A stretch of 64,000 nt of DNA from Odontesthes bonariensis (Eukaryota > Chordata > Actinopteri > Atheriniformes > Atherinopsidae): assembly GCF_027942865.1 (NCBI RefSeq), contig NC_134514.1, forward strand, positions 15,361,965-15,425,964. The letters are read 5' to 3'. Position numbers and translations under genes: made by a program. The notes under the pieces are model-generated. The model was not told where the DNA came from. It did no database searches and saw nothing but the letters and a program-made list of their open reading frames with translations. Shown here in pieces: positions 27,601 to 40,469 of the stretch; the stretch's first letter is position 1, and each line of letters starts with the position of its first letter.

Positions 27601-30600
27601 TCAAGTTACATCAATCCATCGTTGCACCTCTCTTCAAGGTCGGATGTGTCAATCTGTGATGGTGGTTCCAGATTTCTTGATCTTTCTGTTCTAACCTCAG
27701 CTAATATTTGATATGTCAGTTGGAGCCAATGAGTATCCATTTATAACAATATATATTATATATTATGTCTTTCAAAAATATCTTTGTAAGTTTGGATAGT
27801 AAGAGAAAATGGGACCCAGGGAGAGGGAATTTCTAATCATAAATCAGTACAATTTTGCCTTAGGTATGCCAGAGTTTTCTGAAAGTAAATATGGCAACCA
27901 TTAACTGCAAAAAGGTCCTATAAATACAGTGAGTGTCAGTCTGACATGGTTTGCAGAATTTATGTGTATCACAGGGAGCAGTATTCACATTTCAACAATT
28001 TTCCTGAGTCACTGCCCTGAGGGCAGTGGAAGTACTTCAGTAAGGGCTTCTCCAATCTAAGTGGGTGCAGATGTGATCTTTGGTCCCCTGAGTATAACAA
28101 GGTGGACTGGAAGCCCACTGCTGTATACCTAACAAGTTTTGCTTCAGTCACACAACCAGAAGTTAAAACATCAAAGTTATTTTACATTATTGAATCCTAA
28201 AGGGCAGAAAACATTTAAATGAGACAGCCTCGCACAGTTAGACTGTATCAACAGAATGGTGTCCCTACTTCACAGCAGAGCTTTATGTTTAAGCATGGAA
28301 GCTTTATCTGTTCCAAAAAAGCTTTGAAGTGGGGTACTGATATTATAGCACCTAAAGAGAACTTTTCGTGATTGTCACCAGACAAAAAGGGAAACGCACA
28401 AGCGAGTAACTTTTTTGATGACCCTGCAGTCATTGCGATACCCTGTGATAATTTCTCAATTTACATACATCTCTATTTCCCCTATTTCACTGATTTTCAC
28501 ATCTTTTATAAGATACACACATATATTTTCTTTTTTTATATATCTAACCTACTTCATTCAAGAATAACAAACTAGCCAAGTTTGCAGACTGTTGTGAAAG
28601 AGAGTCATATGTTGCCAAATTGCATTCCTTTTGTCAGACATGTCTACAGTCAGCATTTCCTTCATGCTTCTGGAAATACAATTTAATTTACCACTCTGCA
28701 GTAAAGCCAGTGGGTAATTTAGATGCAATCTGGAAGAACTGACACACACAGCCGAGGAAACATTGAACACCTATAAATAAAAACAAGACAGCAGCATAAG
28801 TCTTTGCCTTGGACAGCTCTGTAAAATTGCCTCCTCCAGTTGCACATTATCTAACAAAGATTTGATGCACAAGATCGGCGACTGCTCAGATTTCATTGCT
28901 AAGCATCCTCAACTTATCAATATTATTATTACAATTTAAAGATTGTTTATAAGGCAATAGCATGAACTGTGATGGTGTTATCCTGACAGGTAACCATCAG
29001 ATGGCATCAGCAGTCCAGTCATCCAACTCTGTTGTGCAATTCTAAATGGGAGACTGGCAAAGTACACAACAAGGATTTGAATATGAAAATCTTTCAAAAG
29101 AAAAAAAAACTAAGTATCCAAGAAACGCAAACAACAAAACACAAATGGTGTCATTCTGTTGAACATGTATCCAGACAGAGAGGTTTGGTTTTACAATACA
29201 TCATTTAGATCACCTGCTGCGGCTTGTCTGCCTTACATAAATGGTAACCTCAGCACGATGAGATCACGGGAAAAACACACCCGCAGCAGCTCTGAGTTAA
29301 GCAGCTGCTTCTGAAGTCATGTAGACCACTTGGATCATAAAAGTTGCTCTGGACATTCCCTAAAGCACTTTATAGCACTGCTTATCTAGTGTCCAAAGAA
29401 CAAACAAAAACATTTGCAATGATGACTTTATGTCAAATGCCCTGATGAAACACATATGATGCATCTAACTCACCTTTCATTTGCTTCTCTCGAGGCCTTA
29501 AAATATATTCAAGGTTTAAACCTGAGATTCAATCCTGTTTGCACACAATGTGTTCTTGACGTAAATCATTTTTATCCATCATCTTCTGTGTTTATGGCGT
29601 TGACCTTCTTGCACATATTTTCCCCACCACTGGGGTTAATAGCTGAAACTGACACTTTCTGACCTGTCCCTTGGCCTGTCTGCCGCTCACTGTGTGCAAA
29701 CACAAACACTGTGTGCTCTGCTGAGCACACAGAGACGTCCTGTCAAATATGCCTGGTATCCCAGGTTGGCCAGTCTCTCAAAGAGAGCTGTTGTTTACCA
29801 ATTCCCATGCCACAGCACTTTATCCTGCTTTAAGCAGTGGGTCAAAGGGACTGCTAGATAAACATTAACACTATAGATGAGGCTTTAAAATGGCTTGCCA
29901 CCAATGACAGCTGTCAGGAGCAATTAAAAAAAGAACCCCATCTAATTGGGTAATACAAGGGTGTGTAAGGGATGACTATTTAACATGTGGTATATGCGAA
30001 ATACTGCTTGGAATTTAGGTGATGCTGCTGCAGATCTCAATGCTCATTGTGAAGTGATAAATGTCACCACAGTTGAGCTAATACGGATTTCAACTTTCAG
30101 TATCCTCTCGTAAAATGATGATCTTCACAGCTTTTTAATCGATATTCAAGATGTTTCAAACAAATAAAGAAACCAAATGTCTCGTAAAAGGAGACCATGA
30201 GTCAAAAGTCATGCTTAATTTCTTTTTCTTTTTTGTTTTGTTTTGTTTAGTGAAAAATACTTATTCTATTCTATGTTTGTGTGAGAGCATTATTTAGGAA
30301 AGCACAAAAATGAATGATGATTTCACAGGCTTATCGTTTTCTCTAAGAAAATGCCACACTGAGCAAAAGTAAAAGTTGAATAGTTTTACTTGTGACTAAA
30401 AGCAAACAAGCAAATAATGCAGAGAGCAGTTTCAGGCAAAATCCAAAAGCATGACAAGGGAGAAAGAGTAACCAAGGCCTAGACTGAGAATGAAATGGAA
30501 AACTTAGGGACATCATCAATCTACCAGATGTGCACAGAGATGGGACCCATGAACAGACTGTCAGGTGGGAGTTACAACGTTGGAAATAACAACAGAGTTA

Positions 30601-33600
30601 GTGCAAGCACATTGAGAGCTAACCAGTTTGAATCAATGAGTGAATGGAAAAACCCCAGAACCATAAGGTCAAGGCTAGTGTTTGTGGAAATCCAAACATA
30701 TACTGTAGATGGAGATTATACATTTGATTAGTTCAGTTATAAGATAATGGTTTTAGGGTGGCTTTTCATATCTTACAAGACAACAATAAACAGTATCCCC
30801 TTCAGTGGGGTCAATATGTGATGCGGACTGTGTTTAAGTATAACTGTCAACATAGAAATTTAAAAAAAAGTCAATCTGTCAATACAAGAACCTGTGGGAA
30901 ATCTGATATGAAAGTTCGGACCATGTAAAGAGCCCCCTGGTTCGCTGGAGTCTAGTTGACCAAATACATGCAGAAGTGACTTGATCTCGTACTTCATTAA
31001 CTGGGTGTGTTAATCATAGTATTCGTAAGGTTTTGTTAAACCAACACAAAAATTTGTTTTATTTCAGCATCAAGTAAATACACTATCATATTTAGGTAAT
31101 CAAAATACAATGCATAATCCACACATGAAATGCAACACCCATGTAAAAGTGCAACAGTGACATACAGTGATAAGAAAACAAAACAGCTTGCCTCAATAGG
31201 TTCAACATTCAATAATTCTTTGTGCATCGATCATCATCCATTTAGTCTCAAGGTGAACAAAATTCTCAGTATATTGCAAAAAAGATTTGGTTGCCTTTGT
31301 GGAAAGATGAGTTGAGCAAGCCAGGTAGTGTTCTGTGGGTCATTCACTGATGCATCTGCCAGACCTCAGACATGAGTACTGATTTAGCAAGAACCAAATA
31401 AAAGCTAGTTGCTAGGAAAATATTAACGTGAGCAGCACACTGGATCTCAACATGAAATCATTCGCCAGTAGACACTAAAGCCCAGGAGCCAGTTGGACCT
31501 TGTGATGGAGTTGTGTGTGTGCGTCTGTGTCTATTCAAAGCATTTTGATCCAGGCAGCAAACACACCCGTGCTGGACACACGAGGCTCATAAGAAAAGAA
31601 AGAATGTACTTAAGTCAGCCATTACCAATGGAGCACCAGCACAAAGCTCCTGAAGAAATAAAGCTATCAGCTGCAATTGGAAAAGAAAAAAAAAGTTCAG
31701 TTAAGTTTTTATCTCAAACACGTAATGACGCTTTACACACAAACATTGCGTGACAGCAGACGTGGTCATCAATTCCAAAAGCTAGAGGCTCTGTCGCTTG
31801 CAGTATTTTCAGCTACAACAATCTTCCCCTCTATATGAGCAGCTTTGGATTTGTCAGCATGGATAACCATATGGGAGGCAGACTTGCTGGAACCTACAAT
31901 AAGCAGCACACCAGCAGGAGCTAAAGAAACAACGCTGTCAAAGCAAAGTGTGACCTACACATTTCAACTATACGAAGGGAAACAGATTTGAAAGAGTGCC
32001 AGAGGAAATGTATACACATGTTCATGCATACATAAACAGTCGCAAACAAACCACAAGTAAGGGCCACCCGTAATGTTTTTTCGACTTCCGTTTATAACTT
32101 GAGAAGATCCATCCTTATGTGTTTCACCTGTTAGTATCAAGATGATCAGCCACTGACTGCTGGTTAGGGTCACAGATCACAGTTCAGCCTCACCCTGGTC
32201 TTACATCAACCCACCTCCTTAGACAATTGTTACAGCTCTTTTTAGCTTCATGTTTTCCTTCAAACATCAGGGTCTGTACCTGATACTTTCCCCTCAACTT
32301 TCCCCCAACCACATATGGCTCATCTAAATATTGTTTTTGCTCATAGCGGATCGCTGAAGGCAATGCCCCACAGTGAGAAGGTTTTCCTTCATCCACAGTG
32401 TCAAAAAAGTAATTATCTGGAATCTGCTAGCAAAACAGCAGCTGCGCACTACTTGTGGTCTGGTGACTGGCAGAAAGTGAGAGTGGTGACTACAAGATGA
32501 GGTGGGGGGGAGCAGTCCACCAACAGAATGAAAAAGTATGTGTGTGTAGGAGGCTCAGAAGGGCGTAAATGGGAATTCAGTCAAATCTTGTGTTACATGC
32601 TTCCTATATCTTCTTGTCAACTCCGCTCTTCTTGCCTGTCTGGGACGGAGCTGACATGGGTTTTAGTACAACTTTGCATGTGTCTGCAAACTAATCTGCA
32701 ACTGTACAGACACATTTCATTTTCCTATGACTTTGTGAAAATGATTCATGCAAATTTAACACAATACAAATACAAGAGGGTGGATTACAAGTTTACCTTT
32801 TGTTTGGGATTTTCAAGGTAGATTACTAAAGAAAAAGCATGCATGCATTCAGCAGTGATTGATCTTTTGACCAGCGGGTGTCAGAAATGTTTTCTAACAC
32901 TACAAGCTTAACAAGGAATAGAAGTCAGCATTAAACTGAAATATAGCACGAGGAGAATGCATGCTTGATGCACTCCTGATCAGAAGCATGTGTGCAAAGA
33001 TCACAGCTGTAAGAAAACAGGACTGAATGTCAGTGTGGAGGAAATTAGCCTTATACACACACACATACATAGTTTTAATAGAATGAAATTTAGCTTATAT
33101 GTAAAACCACGAGACAGTGAAATGCAAACATTTAGATAAGCTTTAGTTTAGGAACTGAATACTGCTGATGGTGTCAAACTTGTCCCAGACTTAGGAAGTC
33201 ACGGCATTGCCACATGAACTGGTGGCACTAAAGAGAAATGAAGAGCAGAGGTTCATCTGGGTCATGTGATGAGAAGAAGAAGTTGACCACAATTGGAATT
33301 GGTCATCAGTTCTAAATAGATAAATAAACATCTTAAAAACATGCTGAAACCAGCCTCTTGTAACCGGATCAGACTGTTGTGTTCATCTCTTATGAAGTTT
33401 AAATCTTATCACTGCAACAAACAAGTACAACTATCTTAGAATTGTGATGGAAAAGAGCAACTTGATGCACGGTGTAATGATTGGTGTCATTGCTGAGTGG
33501 GCATATTTCTATACATTTATTGTTCCTGCTGCTGGAGTATTGTACTTTGTGATCAAATGGTTCATGTTGCATTTTAACATTTTACCCAACAGTACATTAT

Positions 33601-33669
33601 ATATTTTCTGTGTAGGAAACCATAACCAATACAATACCTTGCTGGCAAGTCTGCCGCCAGTTTATCATT
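24601..33669. other. long intergenic stretch, no gene recognised
   Basis: About 9 kb without a supportable exon on either strand. In human the 3' part of MED12L, reading opposite to IGSF10, would be expected in this position; I found no MED12-like coding segment. A perfect 10-bp-stem hairpin lies at 29709-29732. Otherwise the stretch is AT-rich with only short chance open frames. Confidence 0.55.
29709..29732. repeat. perfect inverted repeat (10-bp stem, 4-nt loop)
   Basis: CTGTGTGCTC at 29709-29718 is followed by the loop TGCT and its exact reverse complement at 29723-29732. The function is unknown. It is too short for a microRNA precursor and may be chance or a small conserved non-coding element. 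Confidence 0.5.
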
Positions 33670-34037
33670 TTAAAGGTGGGGTATGAGATGTTTTCTGGAG
33701 CATTTTTTATCATATTGTCTGAAAACCTCCTCACGACCCCATTGCACCCACTAAAATAAAAAATAATATTTTAGTCCATTGTAGAGGGTGTAGCAAGAGG
33801 AAATGTCTGACCAATAGAAGTAATGATGAGAGTTACTTCTATTGGATTCTGACATGCCAATCAACCGTCAGCCCCCCTCGCCCCTCCCCCCTGCGCGTTC
33901 ACAGACTCGTGACTCGTTCATGTGTTTTGAAGGCGTGGTTTCGAGGGGTGGGCTGAAGGGAGAGGCAAGGTTGTGTATTTTTTTTTAAATATAACTTGCA
34001 GGAACCGTTTTTCCAAGATCTCATACTCCACCTTTAA
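33670..34037. mobile_element. 360-bp MITE flanked by TTAA, possibly piggyBac-type
   Basis: Terminal inverted repeats of about 16 bp (AGGTGGGGTATGAGAT at 33674-33689; its complement with one mismatch at 34018-34033) enclose 360 bp without an open frame. TTAA stands on both sides (33670-33673 and 34034-34037), as expected for a piggyBac-like or other TTAA-targeting element. An internal perfect hairpin with 13-bp arms lies at 33811-33823 and 33833-33845. The superfamily is uncertain because the flanking TTTAAA allows other parses. Confidence 0.75.
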
Positions 34038-35670
34038 ATCTGTAATGAATAGTTTTACAGTGTGTGACAGATTCTATAATGAGATATTTTAGGAGTATTT
34101 ACTCTTTAGGCAATTTGATAATTACTTAAAAAGAATTGTAAATATTTATTCTGATGATTCTCAAGGGAGAGAGTGAGAGATTGAAGGGGGCAAACGTTTA
34201 AATGCAAACATCTGTATTACATCATAGGATGTGGCTTACTGATAACTAGGTCAAGATATTTCATTCAAGATGACCTGGGACAGCACAGGGTGTTGAGCAA
34301 TTTTACATCAGGGAACTTTTTGACAAAAAACGGAATAGAAAATAGGACAGACATGTGTTTCAAAGATGTTTGCTCTAAATGGGACAGCATTGCATAAAGA
34401 AGAAGAGTTGTGCCTTTCTTGGGGGATTATGTGTTCAAGTGACAATTGCTCTACCACTTATTTCTCAAGACTGTGCAGAAGGCTTTAATGTTCACCCAAT
34501 CTGTGTCCTGAAAGGCTGAAGTTCAGTAAGCCCAAAGAGGATGTAACTGGCATGGAAAATAGAATAAAAAAAGAAGTTGTGTGATTCATGATGACTCCTT
34601 TTTCAACTCATTTTTCGCCTTGCATAACCCTGACCGCTGCTCTTTCCTGTTTGTGAATATTTAGACTCATTGATCATGTAGCAGGTTTATATGGTCCAAA
34701 TAATTTACAAAACCCTCAACAAGTGCAGTGAATATAATACAGATATCTAATAGATAGATTGAGTGAGATTGAATAAGTGATTCTTTCAGTGCAGCACATT
34801 TTTCAGGGAACATTAGTATTACTTTATTAGGTACAATGTAAAACAGAAGAAGTGTGATTACACAATAACTGTGACCAGAGTTAGAATAAGTGAAAAAGAG
34901 GAAAGACGTGTTTGTATCACAGAGTTCAAATGAGTAACAAGAATTTCCTGAGCTTGTGATATTTAGTTTTTAAATACTAGTTCAATGGATGCATTCATTT
35001 TATACTTTATGACACTACTGTTGCTGCTGTTTAACTAAGTTTTAGCCTGATGCAAGGAACTGTCTCGTTGGCTGTTAAAATACACAGATACACATTTTCT
35101 TTTATCCTGCAACAGGAAAGAGAAAGGAGAAATGAGAAACTTTCTGTGACAACCCACACACACACCTACTTCTGTTCAAAACACTGAGATGAACTGGAAC
35201 AGACAGCTACCCTGTATCAGACTGAACCAAATGCAGACGAGAGGGAACATTAAATTGCATTGAAACACATCATCCAAGCTATCAGGTCAGTTACAGAACC
35301 TTCAATCATCTTTACTGCAATAAATCGGAGCAGATGTGCAGAGAGTGCCGTGATTGAACAAGTTTTGAAATTTTATTGATACCACAGTTATCTAAGACCT
35401 GTCAAATCTGAATCTTTTAAATGTAATCAAAAAGCTGCCATATTTTCAGCAATGCTGTATTCTTCAGCCTTTTTTGCTATGAAGCATTAAGTTTAAATTG
35501 ATGGGCACAAAATTTGAGTACAGTTTAATTGTATTTAATTAAATTACAATTCTGTTGTTTTTTTATAATTAGCTGGAGGTTTTTTTTTTTTGCTTTGTTT
35601 TGTTTTGTCTGTGTCTTTTTTTGTGTGTCTTTGAGTACAATTTGATCTTGTTTCTTATCTTTTTTACCAG
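34038..35670 (+). promoter_or_regulatory. p2ry12 upstream region
   Basis: No coding exon is seen. A 3' splice site (TTTTTACCAG ending at 35670) immediately precedes the p2ry12 start codon by 8 bases, so a 5' untranslated exon must lie upstream. A candidate ends at about 35285 with the donor-like CAG|GTCAGT. This is inference. Confidence 0.35.
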
Positions 35671-35678
35671 ACACACAA

Positions 35679-37112
35679 ATGGAGCTAAACACAACTTTGC
35701 CCCCGTTCCCCATCGATCACCGTCACGCCAACAGCACTTGCTCCCGTGACAACGCTTTGAAGACGGTGGTTTTCCCTGTTATCTACTCCTGTCTTTTCTT
35801 GGTGGGGACGTTACTCAATGGTGTGGCAGCGTGGGTGTTTCTTCGCATCCCCTCACGGTCTCACTTCATTATTTACCTGAAGAATATTGTTGTTGCAGAT
35901 ATCATCATGACCCTGACGTTTCCTTTTAAGGTTTGCAACACTTCCATAATATGTACCATAAGTTATATGTCAGGTATAGGCAATTTATCAGGATATGATT
36001 TTTCCTAATTCGAATGCTTTTTCTTTAAATTCCATGGAAGTCACTTAAAGGCTATTGAAGTGTTTACAATCTGTTCTCACAAGTTTACTATTTTCTAACA
36101 ATATAGTCAGCATAATATCAGCATGGTGTCTGCTATTAAGTGAGTGATGAACAGCTTTAGTGATAGCCCATCAAGTTGTAGTCCAGGTAGTGAGGTTTTT
36201 TTTTTCAACTCTCTTGCGTTTTAGCGTTTAGTGAGCATTAAACAGCAGAACACAACAAACTGAACATTCTTTTTGCAGGTGTTGTCAGACTCCAATATGG
36301 CATCCACTAACCTACGGACATTTGTATGTCGAGTGTCTTCTGTGCTGTTTTACCTCACCATGTACATCAGCATCCTCTTCTTCGGCCTCATCAGCATCGA
36401 TCGCTGCAGAAAGACCCTAAAGCCTTTTAGGGGGACTAACTCTGCTCGGCTGGCTCGCAGGAAATTCCTTTCAGGAGCCATATGGACCTTTCTGCTGATC
36501 CTCTGTCTGCCCAATGTAATCCTAACATGTAAAACTCCAACTTCTCCATATTTCAAGTGCAGTGACCTGAAGACAGAAGCTGGGCTGTATTGGCATGAGG
36601 TGGTAAATCATGTCTGTCAAGTCATTTTCTGGGGCAACCTGGTGACTGTGGTAGTATGCTACACTCTGATCACCAAAGAGCTGTACAAATCCTACTCCCG
36701 CGCTAAGTCCCACAGCTCTGAAGGGACTATGTCTCAAACACCAAGTGGGGGAACAACTCGAAAGCCCCACCAGGCCAAAAGAAGAATGAATGCAAATGTG
36801 TTCCTGGTTCTAGCTGTGTTCTTTGTGTGCTTTGTGCCATTTCACTTTGCCCGAGTGCCATACACGATGAGCCAGACCCGAGGGGTTCTCTTTGATTGCA
36901 AACTGAAGCTTTTCTTCTTCCAGCTGAAGGAAAGTACACTTTTCCTCTCTTCCCTAAATTCTGTTCTCGATCCGCTCATTTACTTCTTCCTCTGTAAGTC
37001 CTTCAGGACCACTCTGTTCAAGACTCTGCAGCTGCCTCCTGGTACCTGCAGTTGGTTAACAGGGAGAGGATCAGATACAGATACAGTCAGAGACTCATCT
37101 GCCGCAACATAA
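35679..37112 (+). CDS. p2ry12: P2Y purinoceptor 12 (ADP receptor, GPCR)
   Basis: Seven-transmembrane, Gi-coupled ADP receptor; in mammals it acts in platelet activation and is a microglial marker. Two coding exons, 35679-35930 and 36279-37112, join in phase 0 to 361 residues (human 342). The N-terminus carries N-glycosylation sites (NTT, NST). The conserved extracellular disulfide cysteine is C101. TM6 has FHFARVPYT and the next loop and TM7 have LKESTLF, followed by LDPLIYFF. CYTLITKELY in TM5 and the SQTR after TM6 point to P2RY12 rather than P2RY13. The TM3 motif is D125-R126-C127 where most relatives have DRY. The 348-bp intron cuts the reading frame after TM2 (FPFK|VLSD), whereas the human coding sequence is a single exon. 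AATAAA hexamers follow at 37280 and 37570. Confidence 0.92.
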
Positions 37113-38588
37113 AACCACTGGACAGGATCAAGACATTTGTAATGTTGTATCTCAGTTTGAATTATCTGTTGACAAATTGTACGCTAATATTTGATGTCTT
37201 CCTGTCATGAATCAGATCCGATTTCCACTTTGTGACAAGTCTGCTGTGGGTTACATTTACTGTATGTCCTTGAGAAAGAAATAAAAAAGTAATGACAACT
37301 GACAATTTATAAATTTGCTCATCACAAATCTAAAGTGACTTACTGGGAAATTCTTTTTTTGATATAATGACCATAAAGAGCAGTGTTTGGGGCAAGGTTT
37401 TTCTTTCTGTTCCCCATTCAAGTTTATAACATTAAGTTTCTCTTCTACATTGCCTTACAAAGAAATGATAAAAAGAAGAATGTGTTTTTAAGGAAATCTG
37501 AGTAAAACCAAAAACCAGACTGTATGATGAAGCTCACGTGTTATAATTTATCAATATATCTTACATGTAAATAAAGGTGTTTGTGATGGCAAAGACTAGT
37601 GCCTGTATTCAGTATTGCTCTTGTTGAGTTGTGCCACTAAAAGTGAACCTGACCTATATAAACCCATTTATATAAAGTACTAGGTGAAGTGTTTTCATGG
37701 GAAGACCACAGAGTCACTTCTACTTAATAGGGGGTTTCCTGATGTGAGTGCTGCTTTGTTTTACAAACTTAATATGGCAAAACAAATAAGAGCCTTTTTA
37801 TTTAGTTTACTTTCACTATTGACACTGTTATTGGTTTCTGCCTTGTTTTTTGTTGATTTACTTAAGCGATGCCATTGGAGATAATTCTCAAACCAAAGCG
37901 TTAATGTTCACGCAGGATATCATTGATCAGTGGAAACAAATTGTGCTCTTAAAACTAATGACTGAAACGCCTGAAATGCATGAGAATGCAAACCTTAGGA
38001 CAGAATTACCCCACCCAAACCGCTGGTGGATTTGCATCTCTCTTGTTCAAGAGGCTGCCAAGCATTCGAAATCATTGTTTTCAGCAATAAATCTCCCAGG
38101 GTGGATAACACGGAGTCAGGCAGATAACAATTCTCAGCGGTGAGTGGCTTAAAAAGAAGATAGGATTGATAGTTTTTTTATAGCTTTTATAGAATTTGGT
38201 TAAGCAGTTAAACCAACATACTTGATAAAGTGAATATAACATAAAATCATGATGAGACTGAAAATGTACAATAATGTGTCTCAAACAGGAGAGGGATCTT
38301 AGTCTTTCACATAAACTGTGGATGTGATTCTGACTCTATAAAAATCCTGTTTTTGTTATCATCATCATTATTATTTGTGCTGAAATATAGTATCTTCCAC
38401 AGACATATTTCCACTGTAAATAAATTTAAGTTAAACAGGCACTTATTGTGGTCACATTTTTCTTTTTCTTTTTTTTCACAGGTGGGTTATTCCATTCACA
38501 GTCAATAGCTGTCTAAAAGTTTTAAATTTTATTTAACTAATGATGTAAATCCACCTAAAACACAAATAGACAAATAAAGGCACAAACG
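37113..38588. other. p2ry12 3' region and intergenic DNA
   Basis: Polyadenylation hexamers at 37280-37285 and 37570-37575 probably mark the end of p2ry12. The remainder shows no supportable gene. Confidence 0.5.
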
Positions 38589-38956
38589 GTACTGTACACA
38601 TGTTTTAAGCCACCCATCATTTCTTCTACAAAGTCATGAAAATGTTGCTCTTTATTTGGCTGTTTGTTATGTGCCAACGCAAAACTGGTTCATCACTCGA
38701 GTTGGAAGCCTTTATAATCCTTTATAAAAATAATGTATGATTCAATGCTCAGTGTTATGTGGCTTAACAACTACAAATGTTTTCCTCTGAAAATGGTTAG
38801 GTACAAAGGAAGTTAGAGAAAAAACTATTTTAATTTCCCCAAAACTTTGAAAGCCTGGAGAACTATTGTTCAAGACCACTTTAAAAGATTATGAAAAATA
38901 GTCTGACCCCTTATTAGAAGCCAAATGTTGGGTGGCTCAAGACTTTTGCACAGAAC
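38589..38956. mobile_element. decayed short Tc1-like element (deletion derivative)
   Basis: The left end (38589-38621) and the reverse complement of the right end (about 38924-38956) share a degenerate terminal repeat of the form CTGT-CA-A-GT-TT-AGCCACCCA. This resembles the terminal repeat of a common teleost Tc1-like family whose ends read ..AGACTTTTGCACAG... The interior holds a short remnant, about 38860-38895, that reads WRTIVQDHFKRL, similar to the C-terminus of Tc1-like transposases. About 370 bp, far below full length, so internally deleted. Confidence 0.55.
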
Positions 38957-39130
38957 TTTCTGTTAAAAAACTCTGAAATTTTATGTGCAGAAAAGATTCA
39001 AACTCAATACACTGTAATATGTCTCAAATGTTTTCTTGATTCTAGTGATTTTGATGTGTTTGCTTTAAAAAAAAAATGTACATGTAAGGTTTTATTCCAC
39101 TTTTTTCATCGTTGGTAAACCAAAACTAAC

Positions 39131-40076
39131 AAGTGAACACCTGGATGAGAGAGAATTTTCTACAATTAAATGAAGACAAAACTGAGATCATTCTGTTTGG
39201 TAGCAAAGAGAAGAGAGTCAGCGTTGGTAAATATCTTGAGACTCGGGACCTTACAATCACTGACCAAGTTCGTAACTTCGGAGTGTTGATAGACTCAGAT
39301 CTGACTTTCAGCAGCCACATCAAAGCTGTCACCAAGGCAGCTTTTTACCATCTCAGAAACATCAACAGAATTAAAGGTTTCCTCTCCCAAACAGACCAGG
39401 AGAAACTCATCCATGCATTCATCTCCAGTAGACTCGATTACTGTAACGCTCTTTTAACTGGACTTCCCAAAAAGAGCATTAAACATCTGCAGCTCATCCA
39501 GAACGCTGCTGCTAGAGTTTTAACCCGGACTAAGAGATCTGAACACATCACACCAGTTTTAATATCTTTACACTGGCTTCCAGTCAGTTACAGAATAGAT
39601 TTTAAAAGCCTGCTGATGGTTTACAAATCCCAGAACGGTTTAGGCCCAAAATACATCTGTGATATGTTCAGAGAATATAAAGCCAGCAGAGCTCTGAGAT
39701 CCAAAGACTCAGGTCAGATGGTCCAGTCCAGAGTCCAGACTAAACATGGAGAAGCAGCATTTAGCTGTTATGCTGCAAACAAGTGGAACAAACTGCCAGT
39801 GGAGATTAAACTTTCACCAAATGTAGACATTTTTAAATCCAGGTTAAAGGCATTTCTTTTCTCATGTGTCTATGCATGAAATATCTTTTAACTTATCTAG
39901 ACTGTTGCCTATTTTTAAATTCATTTAAATGATTTTATTTGTTTCTCTTTATATTCTTTTATGTAATTTTAATGCTTCTTACACTCCCTGCTGCAATGCT
40001 TTTATTTTATGTAAAGTACTTTGAACTGTTTGTACATGAAATGTGCTATACAAATAAATTTGATTTGATTTGAATT
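39131..40076 (+). mobile_element. 5'-truncated L2/CR1-group LINE with open reverse-transcriptase tail
   Basis: An open frame of 248 codons (39133-39879) encodes the C-terminal part of a non-LTR retrotransposon polymerase. Recognisable segments are NFLQLNEDKTEIILFG, NFGVLIDSDLTF, FISSRLDYCNALL, LQLIQNAAARVL and LHWLPVSYRI. The catalytic fingers and palm are absent because of 5' truncation. The 3' end is a non-coding tail finishing in a TTTGAT repeat near 40050-40076, as L2-type LINEs have. The uninterrupted frame suggests a fairly recent insertion. It cannot move on its own. Confidence 0.88.
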
Positions 40077-40398
40077 ACATTGTGGAGTAGATTGCCGAAT
40101 GCATTCAAATGATCTGGTTGAGGATCTAAAAACAACCATACAGTGGCAACAAATGTTTTCTAAACTAATGACAAATGAAAAGCTGGGCAAGTTTGAAAAA
40201 AAATGCAAAGCAGTATTCATTCACGGTCTCAATAAATTACTAGCTCATTCATGCTAATTTCAAAACCCAGCCTGACTTTGTCCCTTGCTGACAAAACTAA
40301 TGTCAAATGTCTATTTTATCTTAGAATGTTGTCCAAATCAAAATTTCTGTTGCAGCGCACTTGTTCTAATTATATCACATTTGTTGAAACATTGTGGC
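40077..40398. other. short intergenic stretch between two mobile elements
   Basis: About 320 bp of AT-rich sequence between the LINE tail and the target duplication of the next transposon. Nothing recognisable. Confidence 0.5.
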
Positions 40399-40469
40399 CA
40401 GATATACGGAGCCCCTTGAGTCTTAAGGTGAAATATATTGGGGTGTCGAGAAAGCGTGCACCCGTTTTA

